Of a stretch of 42,996 nucleotides of DNA, positions 9,018 to 16,421 are shown in pieces. The first letter of the stretch is position 1; each line of letters begins with the position of its first letter. The notes under the pieces were generated by a model, which saw only the letters and a list, made by a program, of their open reading frames with translations, searched no databases and was not told the DNA's origin. Origin of the DNA: an uncultured Mollicutes bacterium (lineage in GTDB: Bacteria > Bacillota_I > Bacilli_A > RF39 > UBA660); the NCBI GenBank assembly GCA_947652375.1, contig CANTCS010000012.1, forward strand, positions 1 to 42,996, given 5' to 3'. Position numbers and translations under genes: made by a program.

Positions 9018-10148
9018 ATGAAAAAATTAAAAAGTAGAGACTCGAACTTTGAAGCTATGAGAATATTATCAATGTTTTTTATTGTTATGTATCATATTTT
9101 TGTTCATGGAAAGGTATTAGAACATGCAACTGGAAAAATATCAATTTTATCAATATTTATAGAATCTATTTTATTAGTATGTGTAAATTCATTTATTCTT
9201 GTTACTGGATATTTTCAATGTGAAAAAAAAATTAATTTTGAAAAAGTAATAAAAATAATTAATCAAACTTGGTTTTATAAAGTTGTAATTATGTTTACTT
9301 TAGTTTTTTGTAAAGTAATAATGTTACCAGATAATATAACTTTAATAAGAACTATTTTTCCAATTGATTATGGAACGTATTGGTATATAAATTGTTATAT
9401 TTTACTTTATCTTTTGAGCCCCTTATTAAATAAAATAATTAATAATTGCAATAAAAAAGAGTTTACAAGAATAATTATTTTATTATTTGTTACCTTAAGT
9501 ATACTTCCAACTTTAAGTAAAGATATTTTCTATAATACTTATACAGGAAGAAATTTAAGTACATTTATTTTACTTTATTTTATAGGAGCTTATCTAAAGA
9601 AATATCCAATAGAAAAAAGCAGTAGTTTGAAATATAATAATAATTTCAAAGTTAAATACTTTGGAGGCTTTATTCTATTTGCTATTATTTCAACAATTAG
9701 CTTTCTAATTTATAAAAAATTATCAGAACATGGTACTATTTTAAGAGAAATTGGAAGAACTTTTGGATATCTACATATTAGCTATGCAAGTCCAATAATA
9801 ATAATTGAAAGTGTATGTTATTTCTTATTTTTTAAATGCTTAAGTTTTAAAAGTAAATTTATTGATAAAATTTCTGCATGTACTCTTGGAGTGTATTTAA
9901 TAAGTGAAAATATATTTATAAGAGAAAACTTATATACATTATCAGGCCTAACAGAAATAACAAATATAACTTTTAAATTAATTTTAATTTTATTTTTTGT
10001 GGGAATACTAATATACATCCTATCGACAATTATAGAATTTATTAGACAAAATATATTTAAAATGATAAATAATACTAATTTTGTGGAAAATTATAGAAAT
10101 TGGTATCGTAAAGAAATTGCCAAATTAGGAATAAAAATAAATTGGTAA
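9018..10148 (+). CDS. Acyltransferase family 3 membrane protein (OafA/WecH type)
   Basis: The protein has 376 residues and about ten membrane helices. The N-terminal RDSNFEAMRILSMFFIVMYH at residues 7-26, with the conserved Arg/Glu and the helix-1 His followed by FVHG, is the standard start of acyltransferase-3 proteins. The family transfers acetyl or other small acyl groups from cytosolic donors to sugars of O-antigen, wall polymers or peptidoglycan. RBS GGAGGT lies upstream of the ATG, 17 bases after the GtrII-like gene. It is the last gene of the polysaccharide operon. The SGNH hydrolase encoded next could act as a partner, as acyltransferase-3 and SGNH domains often cooperate. Confidence 0.88.
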   Translation: MKKLKSRDSNFEAMRILSMFFIVMYHIFVHGKVLEHATGKISILSIFIESILLVCVNSFILVTGYFQCEKKINFEKVIKIINQTWFYKVVIMFTLVFCKVIMLPDNITLIRTIFPIDYGTYWYINCYILLYLLSPLLNKIINNCNKKEFTRIIILLFVTLSILPTLSKDIFYNTYTGRNLSTFILLYFIGAYLKKYPIEKSSSLKYNNNFKVKYFGGFILFAIISTISFLIYKKLSEHGTILREIGRTFGYLHISYASPIIIIESVCYFLFFKCLSFKSKFIDKISACTLGVYLISENIFIRENLYTLSGLTEITNITFKLILILFFVGILIYILSTIIEFIRQNIFKMINNTNFVENYRNWYRKEIAKLGIKINW

Positions 10149-10168
10149 TAAATTTTATGTATAAAAAG

Positions 10169-10198
10169 TGATATAATGGTAAAGAGTTAATTAAGGAG
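10169..10198 (+). promoter_or_regulatory. Extended -10 promoter and RBS of the SGNH gene
   Basis: TGATATAAT at 10169-10177 is a perfect extended -10 element, and AAGGAG at 10193-10198 precedes the ATG at 10206. The nearest -35-like hexamer (TTGGTA at 10143) is too far away. This separates the SGNH gene from the glycan operon. Confidence 0.6.
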
Positions 10199-10205
10199 TG
10201 GTTAG

Positions 10206-11264
10206 ATGATTTTTATATCAGTAAAAGATGATATTGAACAGAGAAATATTATAAAAATTATAAAAGAAGTAGGAATCAAAGAAAAAATAGTCACTGTTAA
10301 AAAAACTCCAAAATTATCAAAAAAAGATTTAAAGAGTATAAATATTATAATTACTGATTATAATGAGAATTTTATAAAAAAATTACAAAAATATAACAAA
10401 GAAATAGTAGTTTATTTAGGAAAAAGGTCAAGTAAAATTTACAAAGAAAATGAAATTCTTTATAATAAAAAAACAAATACATATTTTTTAAAAAACGAAT
10501 TAAGAGAAATCTTAACATTTTATATTAAAAAGAAAAATATAAAAAAATTTATTCTTATTTTTTTGTTAGCGATATTTCTAGTATCAGTACTAATTTTATT
10601 TTTATTTAAAATAAATCAATTAGAATTAAAAGTAGAGGAAAAAGAACCATTAGTAGAAACCAAAAAAGAAGAAAAACTGAAAAAACCAAATATGCAATTA
10701 AAATATGAAAATATAGTGTTTTTAGGAGATTCTCTTACAAATTTGTATAATTTAACTAAACATTTTCCTGATATCCCTGTAATAAATAGTGGAACTTGTG
10801 GATTTGTCACAGATGATATTTTAAAAAATTTAGGTAATTATGTATATATATATAATCCAACAAAAGTATTTATATTAATAGGAACAAATGATATTTCATT
10901 AACAGATAATACAAATGAAGAAATTTTAGCAAATATTAAAAAAATAGTAAATGAAATCCAAAAATATCGTCCTAAAGCTCATATTTACGTAGAATCATTA
11001 TACCCAATTAATAATAATAATGAAAAATATGAAAAGATTGATATGGATAAAGTAAAAGATCGTGATAATCTAAGAATTAAGGAAATTAATAAATTAATAT
11101 ACGAATATTGTCAAGAAAACAAATTAGAATATATAAATATGTATGATGAACTTGTTGATGATAATAATAATTTGAATATTGAATATACAACCGATGGTTT
11201 ACATATGACTGAAGCTGGTTATGATGTTATAACTAAAAAAATAATGCTATATATAAAAGATTAA
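10206..11264 (+). CDS. Membrane-anchored SGNH/GDSL hydrolase with N-terminal receiver-like domain
   Basis: The protein has 352 residues in three parts. Residues 1-110 are cytosolic, alternate beta and alpha segments (IFISVKDD, INIIITDYN, EIVVYLG) and resemble a degenerate response-regulator receiver or Rossmann-like fold; this is inference. Residues about 115-136 form a membrane helix. The C-terminal SGNH domain has block I FLGDS (Ser about 176), block III GTND (about 226-229) and block V DGLH (Asp about 330, His about 333), so all catalytic residues are present. Expected activity is removal or transfer of an O-acyl group on an extracellular glycan, consistent with the acyltransferase encoded just upstream. 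The exact substrate is unknown. Confidence 0.82.
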   Translation: MIFISVKDDIEQRNIIKIIKEVGIKEKIVTVKKTPKLSKKDLKSINIIITDYNENFIKKLQKYNKEIVVYLGKRSSKIYKENEILYNKKTNTYFLKNELREILTFYIKKKNIKKFILIFLLAIFLVSVLILFLFKINQLELKVEEKEPLVETKKEEKLKKPNMQLKYENIVFLGDSLTNLYNLTKHFPDIPVINSGTCGFVTDDILKNLGNYVYIYNPTKVFILIGTNDISLTDNTNEEILANIKKIVNEIQKYRPKAHIYVESLYPINNNNEKYEKIDMDKVKDRDNLRIKEINKLIYEYCQENKLEYINMYDELVDDNNNLNIEYTTDGLHMTEAGYDVITKKIMLYIKD

Positions 11265-11465
11265 TATAGCTTTTCATTTTATATAAGAAAAATGTTGTGA
11301 GGTTCATGTTTAAAAACATATTAATTACTGTCGAAACTTATAGAACTTATTCAGAAGTCTGCTAAAGAAATCTATACTCAAATCAATCTGCTTTTTCATA
11401 AAAAAAATTTAAGTAAGCACATAAATTAATTATTTCTTTCATCAGTTCACATATTAAAGCATACG

Positions 11466-11488
11466 TGATATAATTTTATCAAGGGAGA
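11466..11488 (+). promoter_or_regulatory. Extended -10 promoter of the lipid kinase operon
   Basis: TGATATAAT at 11466-11474 is a perfect extended -10. AAGGGAG follows at 11481 and the ATG is at 11498. The rest of 11265-11465 shows no gene. A GAGGTTCAT block at about 11297-11306 faintly resembles the IS3-like end at 24755, but too weakly to call. Confidence 0.55.
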
Positions 11489-11497
11489 TGATATCTC

Positions 11498-12418
11498 ATG
11501 AAAAAATGTGTAATCATCATGAATCCAGAAAGCGGAAAAAAAAAGAAGATAACAACTTATCAAGAGTTTTATGATATCTTAAGAAAATATGGTTATGATG
11601 CCGAAATTGTATTTACAAAAGCAAAGGGTGATGCTAAAAAAATAATTCAAGCATTAGATGAGAAAACATCTCTTGTCATTAGTGGAGGGGGAGATGGTAC
11701 TTTAAATGAGATAGTATCAGGTAATGTTTTAAGAAAGAAACCTCTAACAATAGCACCACTTCCTCTAGGAAGTACAAATGATGTAGGTAATATGTATGGA
11801 CTAAATAAAAATGTTTATGAAAATTTAGAAATACTTCTACAAGGAAAAGCAAAAAAAGTAGATGTTTGTTATATTAATGATACCCCATTTATATATGTTG
11901 CTTGTTTAGGAGATTACATCGATATGGCTTATGCTACACCACGAAGCTTAAAAAAACGCTATGGAAAAATAGCTTATATTTTATATGGCTTTCAGCAATT
12001 ACGTAATAAAATAAATCAATATAACATTAAATATAAAGTAGATAACATTGAATATGAAGGAACGTATTCATTTATATTTATTTCTAACTCTTCAAGAATA
12101 GCTGGACAACCAGATGTATATTATGATGTAAAATTAGATGATAATATGTTTGAAGTTGCTCTAGCAAACATTAAAACAAAAAAAGATATGATAAAAATAT
12201 TAGTACTAATAAGTACTATGGATGTAAAAGATATTCCTGATATAACATATTATCAAACAAATAATTTTGAAATAGAATTTTTAAACGGTCCAAAAACATC
12301 TTGGTGTATTGATGGAGAAGAGTATAAATCTTCATCTAAAAAATTTAAATTTAATGTTAAACAAAATATGAAAATGCTAGTTCCAGAGGAAAATATAAAT
12401 AAATTATTTGACGAATAG
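11498..12418 (+). CDS. Diacylglycerol/lipid kinase family protein (YegS/DgkB-like)
   Basis: The 306-residue protein has the DAGK catalytic motif SGGGDGTLNE at about residues 61-70, preceded by MNPESGKKK near the N-terminus, which contacts nucleotide phosphates. LPLGSTNDV at about 89-97 is the second conserved block. Length and layout match soluble lipid kinases of the YegS/DgkB/YerQ family. In Gram-positive bacteria these recycle diacylglycerol released during lipoteichoic acid synthesis to phosphatidic acid. The exact lipid is not certain. It is co-transcribed with the membrane-protein gene 12 bases downstream. Confidence 0.88.
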   Translation: MKKCVIIMNPESGKKKKITTYQEFYDILRKYGYDAEIVFTKAKGDAKKIIQALDEKTSLVISGGGDGTLNEIVSGNVLRKKPLTIAPLPLGSTNDVGNMYGLNKNVYENLEILLQGKAKKVDVCYINDTPFIYVACLGDYIDMAYATPRSLKKRYGKIAYILYGFQQLRNKINQYNIKYKVDNIEYEGTYSFIFISNSSRIAGQPDVYYDVKLDDNMFEVALANIKTKKDMIKILVLISTMDVKDIPDITYYQTNNFEIEFLNGPKTSWCIDGEEYKSSSKKFKFNVKQNMKMLVPEENINKLFDE

Positions 12419-12430
12419 ATTGGAGAGCTT

Positions 12431-13237
12431 ATGAAAAAAAATAATAAAAAAAGTAAACTAAAAGAAAAAAGAACAATAAATATAACAGTATATCTTGTTC
12501 TACGTTTTTTTGTTATACTTTGTATGGTTGCTCAAAGTCTGCATGGTAATTGGAATAATGTTTTCCTTTGTCTTTTAACTTTGATTTTATTTACAGTTCC
12601 AAATATTATTTCTAAGACTTTTAATATTTCTCTACCAACAACATTAGAAATAATCGTTTATATGTTTATATTTTCTTCAGAAATACTAGGAGAAATTCAA
12701 AATTTTTATGGAATATTTCATCATTGGGATACCATGCTTCATACTCTGAATGGCTTTTTATGTGCCGCAGTTGGCTTTTCTTTAATTGATATTTTAAATA
12801 ACGCAGATGATTTTCATATTAATATGACTCCTGCTTTTGTAGCTTTAGTTGCTTTTTGTTTTTCTATGACAATAGGTATTCTATGGGAATTTTTTGAATT
12901 TTCTGCCGACAGATATTTCGCAACTGATATGCAAAAAGATCGTATTGTTGAAACAATATCATCTACCAAATTAAATCCGAGTGGAAAAAATATACCTGTA
13001 AAAATAAAAGATATTAATAGAGTAAAAATATATAGTGAAAATAATCAAAAAATTACAGTAATAGAAGATGGTTATCTTGATATAGGACTAAATGACACAA
13101 TGAAAGATTTATATGTAAATTTTATAGGAGCTTTAGTATTCTCAATAATAGGATATCTTTATATTCTAAATAGAGATGGTTATAAGTTTGCTGAAAGATT
13201 TATTCCAAGATTGAAAGCAAAAACTTATAAATCATAG
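12431..13237 (+). CDS. YjdF/DUF2238-like membrane protein
   Basis: The protein has 268 residues and about six membrane helices, with a soluble loop at about 165-220. The central FHHWDTMLHTLNGFL (about residues 96-110) carries paired His and Asp residues in a membrane context and is the signature I associate with the YjdF (DUF2238) family; ILWEFFEF follows. The histidine/acidic pattern suggests metal binding or an acid-base centre within the membrane, but the function is not established. It sits behind a lipid-kinase gene, and a strong terminator follows, so the two form a short operon that may deal with lipid turnover. Confidence 0.7.
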   Translation: MKKNNKKSKLKEKRTINITVYLVLRFFVILCMVAQSLHGNWNNVFLCLLTLILFTVPNIISKTFNISLPTTLEIIVYMFIFSSEILGEIQNFYGIFHHWDTMLHTLNGFLCAAVGFSLIDILNNADDFHINMTPAFVALVAFCFSMTIGILWEFFEFSADRYFATDMQKDRIVETISSTKLNPSGKNIPVKIKDINRVKIYSENNQKITVIEDGYLDIGLNDTMKDLYVNFIGALVFSIIGYLYILNRDGYKFAERFIPRLKAKTYKS

Positions 13238-13238
13238 A

Positions 13239-13280
13239 AAGAAACAAGTTTAATTTTATACTTGTTTCTTATTTTTTTTA
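13239..13280 (+). terminator. Intrinsic terminator after the YjdF-like gene
   Basis: The stem pairs AAGAAACAAGT (13239-13249) with ACTTGTTTCTT (13260-13270), with a 10-base loop, followed by A and a run of T. Confidence 0.85.
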
Positions 13281-13291
13281 ATAAAAAAATA

Positions 13292-13300
13292 TGTTATATT
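13292..13300 (+). promoter_or_regulatory. Extended -10 promoter
   Basis: TGTTATATT is a near-consensus extended -10, 24 bases before the ATG at 13324, with GAGGAA as RBS between them. Confidence 0.5.
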
Positions 13301-13323
13301 ATAAATAGAATAGAGGAAATATA

Positions 13324-14025
13324 ATGAGAAAAAAGAAAAAAATTAATGAAAAAAGATTAATCATAAAAATGTTTATTTGTTTAGTATATCTTATAATAAT
13401 TACAATTCTTTTTGTCTGTTCATATCAAATTTTTAAGGAAAAAAATAATGTCCTTCCTTGGCAAGAAGTTGAAAATGTAGAAGATAGAACTTATATTGAT
13501 ATATATAAAATGAGTGAAAAATTTGCCTATTATAAAGAAAGCAATATCGGACTACATTTTATTATAGAAAAAGAATCAACAGGTCTTTGGCATACATTTA
13601 TAATTGCTATTAATGAAGGTGATTATGCAAAATATAAGGATGTAATAGATTATACTTATGAAAGAACTACTAAAATACCAGAACCAATTAGAGTATATGG
13701 TTATCCAGTAATAGTAAATGAAGAAATAAAAACACTAGCTATAAAAAATCTTCCTAATTTTATTCCAGCAGAAAATGAAGTAAAAATTACAACCGATAAT
13801 TATGAAACATATCTTACTAATAGTTATTTAGATACAACAAGAGGGGAAAAAGATAAATTTAGTTTTATTCTTTTCGTATCTTTATTACTACTTTTTACTG
13901 TAATAGCTTTATTAATTATTACTATTTTTGATAAAGATAAAATTGTTGATAATATCGATGAAAAATTAGAACAAGAAATTAAAAAACATAAAAAAATATT
14001 AAAAAGAATAAAAAACAAGAAATAA
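13324..14025 (+). CDS. Conserved-looking two-TM protein of unknown function
   Basis: I do not recognise this 233-residue protein. It has a Lys-rich N-terminus, a membrane helix at about residues 14-35, an extracytoplasmic domain of roughly 140 residues without cysteines, a second helix at about 183-206 and a Lys/Glu-rich cytosolic tail of about 28 residues. The N-in, C-in arrangement around one external domain resembles small sensor or scaffold proteins. It is monocistronic: its own promoter lies at 13292 and a terminator-like hairpin follows. Confidence 0.6.
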   Translation: MRKKKKINEKRLIIKMFICLVYLIIITILFVCSYQIFKEKNNVLPWQEVENVEDRTYIDIYKMSEKFAYYKESNIGLHFIIEKESTGLWHTFIIAINEGDYAKYKDVIDYTYERTTKIPEPIRVYGYPVIVNEEIKTLAIKNLPNFIPAENEVKITTDNYETYLTNSYLDTTRGEKDKFSFILFVSLLLLFTVIALLIITIFDKDKIVDNIDEKLEQEIKKHKKILKRIKNKK

Positions 14026-14055
14026 CTACTTAATTAATGTAAGTAGTTTTATTAT
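14024..14055 (+). terminator. Probable terminator
   Basis: The 9-bp stem AACTACTTA (14024-14032) / TAAGTAGTT (14040-14048) overlaps the stop codon of the upstream gene and is followed by a short T-rich tract. Confidence 0.6.
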
Positions 14056-14064
14056 GAAAAAATA

Positions 14065-14095
14065 TGGTATAATAATTATATAAACATACAAGGAG
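14065..14095 (+). promoter_or_regulatory. Extended -10 promoter and RBS of the femAB-like operon
   Basis: TGGTATAAT at 14065-14073 is a perfect extended -10. AAGGAG at 14090-14095 serves the ATG at 14103. No good -35 is seen. Confidence 0.6.
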
Positions 14096-14102
14096 TGATA
14101 AC

Positions 14103-15335
14103 ATGAAATTTCAAGAAATAACAGAAAAAGAATATCGTAACTTTTGGGAAAATCATCCCCTAAAAACTTTTTTATCTGCCCCAGAAATTTCTAAACTACG
14201 AGAAAAATCAGGTTGGGAAACTTTATATGTTGGAATAAAAAAAGATAAAAAATTAGTTGCTGCATCAATGATTCTTGGTCATAAAAGACATTTTAATAAA
14301 TATGAATTTTATTCTCCAAGAGGATTTTTAATGGATTTTAAAGATACTGAATTAGTAACATTTTTTACCAAAGAATTAAAAAATTATTTAAAAGATAAAA
14401 AAGGATATGTCTTAAGAATTGATCCATATATAATTTTTAAAGAAAGAGATATCGATGGTAATATAGTTGAAAAAGGTGAAGATAATTCTGAAATAGTAAA
14501 TAATTTATTAAAATTAGGTTATAAAAAACTATCAATTGAAGAAAAAGAACAAGTAGGCTGGATGTTTTCACTAAATTTAGAAGGTAAAACAGAAGAACAA
14601 ATTTTAAAAGAAATGAAAGCAAATACTAGAAATCAAATTCATAAAACTGAAAAATTTGGTATTACAGTAAATGAAATAAATTATGATGAACTAGAAAGAT
14701 TTCAAAATATCATGGAAGAAACAGGAGCAAGAAAAGGCTTTGCAGTTAGAAAGCTTTCATATTTTCAAGAAATGTATAAATTATTTCATGACAAAAATGA
14801 AGTTAAATTCTTTATTACTGAAATAAACTTAAAAAAATATATTAATGGTTTAGAAAAAGAAAAAAAAGAAAAAGAAGAGAAAATAGATAGTTTAACAGAA
14901 GCAAAATATAATGATGGTCAAAAGAAAGGTCTTAATCTTCAAATTGAAGCAATTAATAAAAGAATCAAAGAATCAAACGAAATAATAGAAAAAGTTGGAA
15001 AAGATACAATTACCTTGTCTGGTTCAATGTTCATGTTAATAAAACCAGAAATAATATATTTATCTAGTGGTAATTATGAAGAATATATGAAATTTAATTC
15101 TCAGTATTTAATACAATGGGAACTTATAAAATACGGAATTGAGAATGGATTTAAAAAACATAATTTTTATGGAATTCCAGAAAATATAAATGAACATCCT
15201 AAAGATTATGGCATTTATGAATTTAAAAGAGGTTTCAATGGTTATGTCGAAGAACTTATTGGTGAATATGAATTACCTCTTTCTTGGCATTATAATTTAT
15301 TTAAGCTAATAAAAAAAATTAAAGGAGGAAAATAA
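14103..15335 (+). CDS. FemAB/FmhB/MurM-family peptidoglycan bridge aminoacyltransferase
   Basis: The 410-residue protein matches FemABX ligases in length and order: an N-terminal GNAT-like half (FLSAPEISKLREKSGWE, FYSPRGFLMDF), a second GNAT-like half (GSMFMLIKPEI, YLIQWELIKYGIENG, YGIPENI) and, inserted at about residues 243-300, a charged helical pair (KKYINGLEKEKKEKEEK and following) corresponding to the coiled-coil arm of FemA and MurM. These enzymes add amino acids from aminoacyl-tRNA to the stem-peptide lysine of lipid II. Its presence argues for a cross-bridged cell wall and against a wall-less Mollicute. The amino acid used cannot be read from sequence. It heads a three-gene operon. 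Confidence 0.9.
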   Translation: MKFQEITEKEYRNFWENHPLKTFLSAPEISKLREKSGWETLYVGIKKDKKLVAASMILGHKRHFNKYEFYSPRGFLMDFKDTELVTFFTKELKNYLKDKKGYVLRIDPYIIFKERDIDGNIVEKGEDNSEIVNNLLKLGYKKLSIEEKEQVGWMFSLNLEGKTEEQILKEMKANTRNQIHKTEKFGITVNEINYDELERFQNIMEETGARKGFAVRKLSYFQEMYKLFHDKNEVKFFITEINLKKYINGLEKEKKEKEEKIDSLTEAKYNDGQKKGLNLQIEAINKRIKESNEIIEKVGKDTITLSGSMFMLIKPEIIYLSSGNYEEYMKFNSQYLIQWELIKYGIENGFKKHNFYGIPENINEHPKDYGIYEFKRGFNGYVEELIGEYELPLSWHYNLFKLIKKIKGGK

Positions 15336-15336
15336 T

Positions 15337-15582
15337 ATGCACAAAACTTATATTCCTAAAGGAGTTTGTTCTAGACAAATAGATTTCGATATAAAAGATG
15401 GCAAAATATATAATTTAAATTATATAGGAGGCTGTGATGGAAATCTAAAAGGTTTAAAAGCATTAGTTGAAGGACAAGAAGTTAATGTAATTAAAGAAAA
15501 ATTAAAAGATATCAAATGTGGTTCTAAATCTTCATCATGTCCAAGTGAATTAGCAAAGGCATTGGAAGAAATTTATGATTGA
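15337..15582 (+). CDS. Small TSCPD-domain protein (TIGR03905-like)
   Basis: The protein has 81 residues. Conserved features are YIPKGVCSRQI at 5-15, GGCDGNLKGL at about 30-39 and KCGSKSSSCPSELA near the C-terminus, four cysteines in all, which fits the TSCPD family of putative metal-binding proteins related to the C-terminal tail of class II ribonucleotide reductases. Function is unknown. AGGAGG ends the upstream gene and positions this start, while its own 3' end overlaps the Nudix gene by 8 bases. Confidence 0.8.
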   Translation: MHKTYIPKGVCSRQIDFDIKDGKIYNLNYIGGCDGNLKGLKALVEGQEVNVIKEKLKDIKCGSKSSSCPSELAKALEEIYD

Positions 15583-15967
15583 TAAAGTTGGAGGTATTAT
15601 TCTACAAGACAAAAAAATACTAGTTCAAAGAAAAAATAATAATAGAGAAGAATGTATAATACCAGGTGGAAAAAGAGAAAATAATGAAACTGACTTTGAA
15701 ACATTAAAAAGAGAATTAAAAGAAGAATTAGATGTTGAATTGCTTGAAGCAGAGTTTATCGGTGGTTATGAAGATATTGCTGTATTTTCTAATAAACCAA
15801 TTCATGTTCAAGCATATCTAGTTAAAATATCTGGTAATATAAAAGTTCAAAATGAAATAAAAGAAGCAATATGGATAGATAGAAATTATAAATCAAAAGA
15901 TATTAAAGTAGGAAGTATTTTAGGAAAATATATAATTCCCCAATTAATTGAAAAAGGATTAATGTGA
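15575..15967 (+). CDS. Nudix hydrolase
   Basis: The 130-residue single-domain protein has a complete Nudix box at residues 32-53: Gly32, Glu38, then RELKEEL with all metal-binding glutamates kept. Nudix enzymes split nucleoside diphosphates linked to another group. The substrate cannot be told. The start overlaps the TSCPD gene, so expression is coupled, and a strong terminator follows directly. Confidence 0.88.
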   Translation: MIDKVGGIILQDKKILVQRKNNNREECIIPGGKRENNETDFETLKRELKEELDVELLEAEFIGGYEDIAVFSNKPIHVQAYLVKISGNIKVQNEIKEAIWIDRNYKSKDIKVGSILGKYIIPQLIEKGLM

Positions 15968-15970
15968 TAT

Positions 15971-16001
15971 AAATTAATGTAGAAATACATTAATTTTTTT
16001 A
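15971..16001 (+). terminator. Strong intrinsic terminator with GAAA tetraloop
   Basis: A perfect 11-bp stem, AAATTAATGTA (15971-15981) / TACATTAATTT (15986-15996), closes a GAAA tetraloop and is followed by T residues to about 16000. Confidence 0.9.
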
Positions 16002-16053
16002 ACTAAATATTCAAATATAATCATAAATAAATTAATAAAAAAATAAACAACTA

Positions 16054-16107
16054 TTGACAAAATTTTCATATTATAATAGTATGAATATATGAACAAATAT
16101 TCATATA
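16054..16107 (+). promoter_or_regulatory. ArsR-controlled promoter and SmtB-type operators
   Basis: TTGACA at 16054-16059 and TAGTAT at 16077-16082 give a 17-base spacer. Two inverted repeats overlap this promoter: TTCATA (16065-16070) with TATGAA (16080-16085), and TATATGAA (16086-16093) with TTCATATA (16100-16107) around CAAATA. The second closely resembles the ATATGAAC/TTCATAT operators bound by SmtB/CzrA-type repressors. RBS AAGGAGGAG at 16110-16118. Confidence 0.75.
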
Positions 16108-16121
16108 AAAAGGAGGAGAAA

Positions 16122-16421
16122 ATGAAAATACATAATAAAGAATTATTATACGGTCTTAGTGAATTTTATAAAATATTTGGAGATCAAACACGATTAAGAA
16201 TATTAGATGTTTTGGTAAATAAACCATTATGTGTTAATGAAATAAGTGAAATTCTTGATATCTCTCAATCTGCAATTTCGCATCAATTAAAAAATCTTCG
16301 TTCATCAAATTTAGTTAAAACAGAAAAAATAGGAAAAAATGTTTTTTATAGCATTGCCGATGAACATATAAAAATTATATTAGAATATGGTCTTGAACAC
16401 ATAACAGAGGTATTAAAATGA
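16122..16421 (+). CDS. ArsR/SmtB-family zinc-type metalloregulator
   Basis: The 99-residue repressor has an ArsR winged-helix core (FGDQTRLRILDVL; helix-turn-helix VNEISEILDISQSAISHQLK). The C-terminal helix holds Asp80, His82, His93 and Glu96, the D-x-H-x10-H-x2-E pattern of the alpha-5 zinc site of SmtB. The CadC/ArsR CxC pair is absent; only Cys37 is present. The ATG at 16122 is chosen because AAGGAGGAG lies at 16110-16118; an earlier in-frame ATG at 16089 falls inside the operator. It should bind the operator when metal is absent and leave it when zinc or cobalt rises. It overlaps the pump gene by four bases (ATGA). Confidence 0.9.
   Translation: MKIHNKELLYGLSEFYKIFGDQTRLRILDVLVNKPLCVNEISEILDISQSAISHQLKNLRSSNLVKTEKIGKNVFYSIADEHIKIILEYGLEHITEVLK

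Noticed and set aside
11265..11465. Possible IS3 end (GAGGTTCAT) and coding fragments before the lipid kinase gene
   Set aside because: The match to the IS3-like end at 24755 is short and imperfect, and no transposase fragment could be read on either strand.
16054..16077. TTGACA at 16054 with TATAAT at 16072 as the ArsR promoter
   Set aside because: The spacer is only 12 bases. TAGTAT at 16077 gives a 17-base spacer and was preferred.
16089..16121. Upstream ATG as start of the ArsR repressor
   Set aside because: It lies within the operator palindrome; the strong RBS AAGGAGGAG points to the ATG at 16122.
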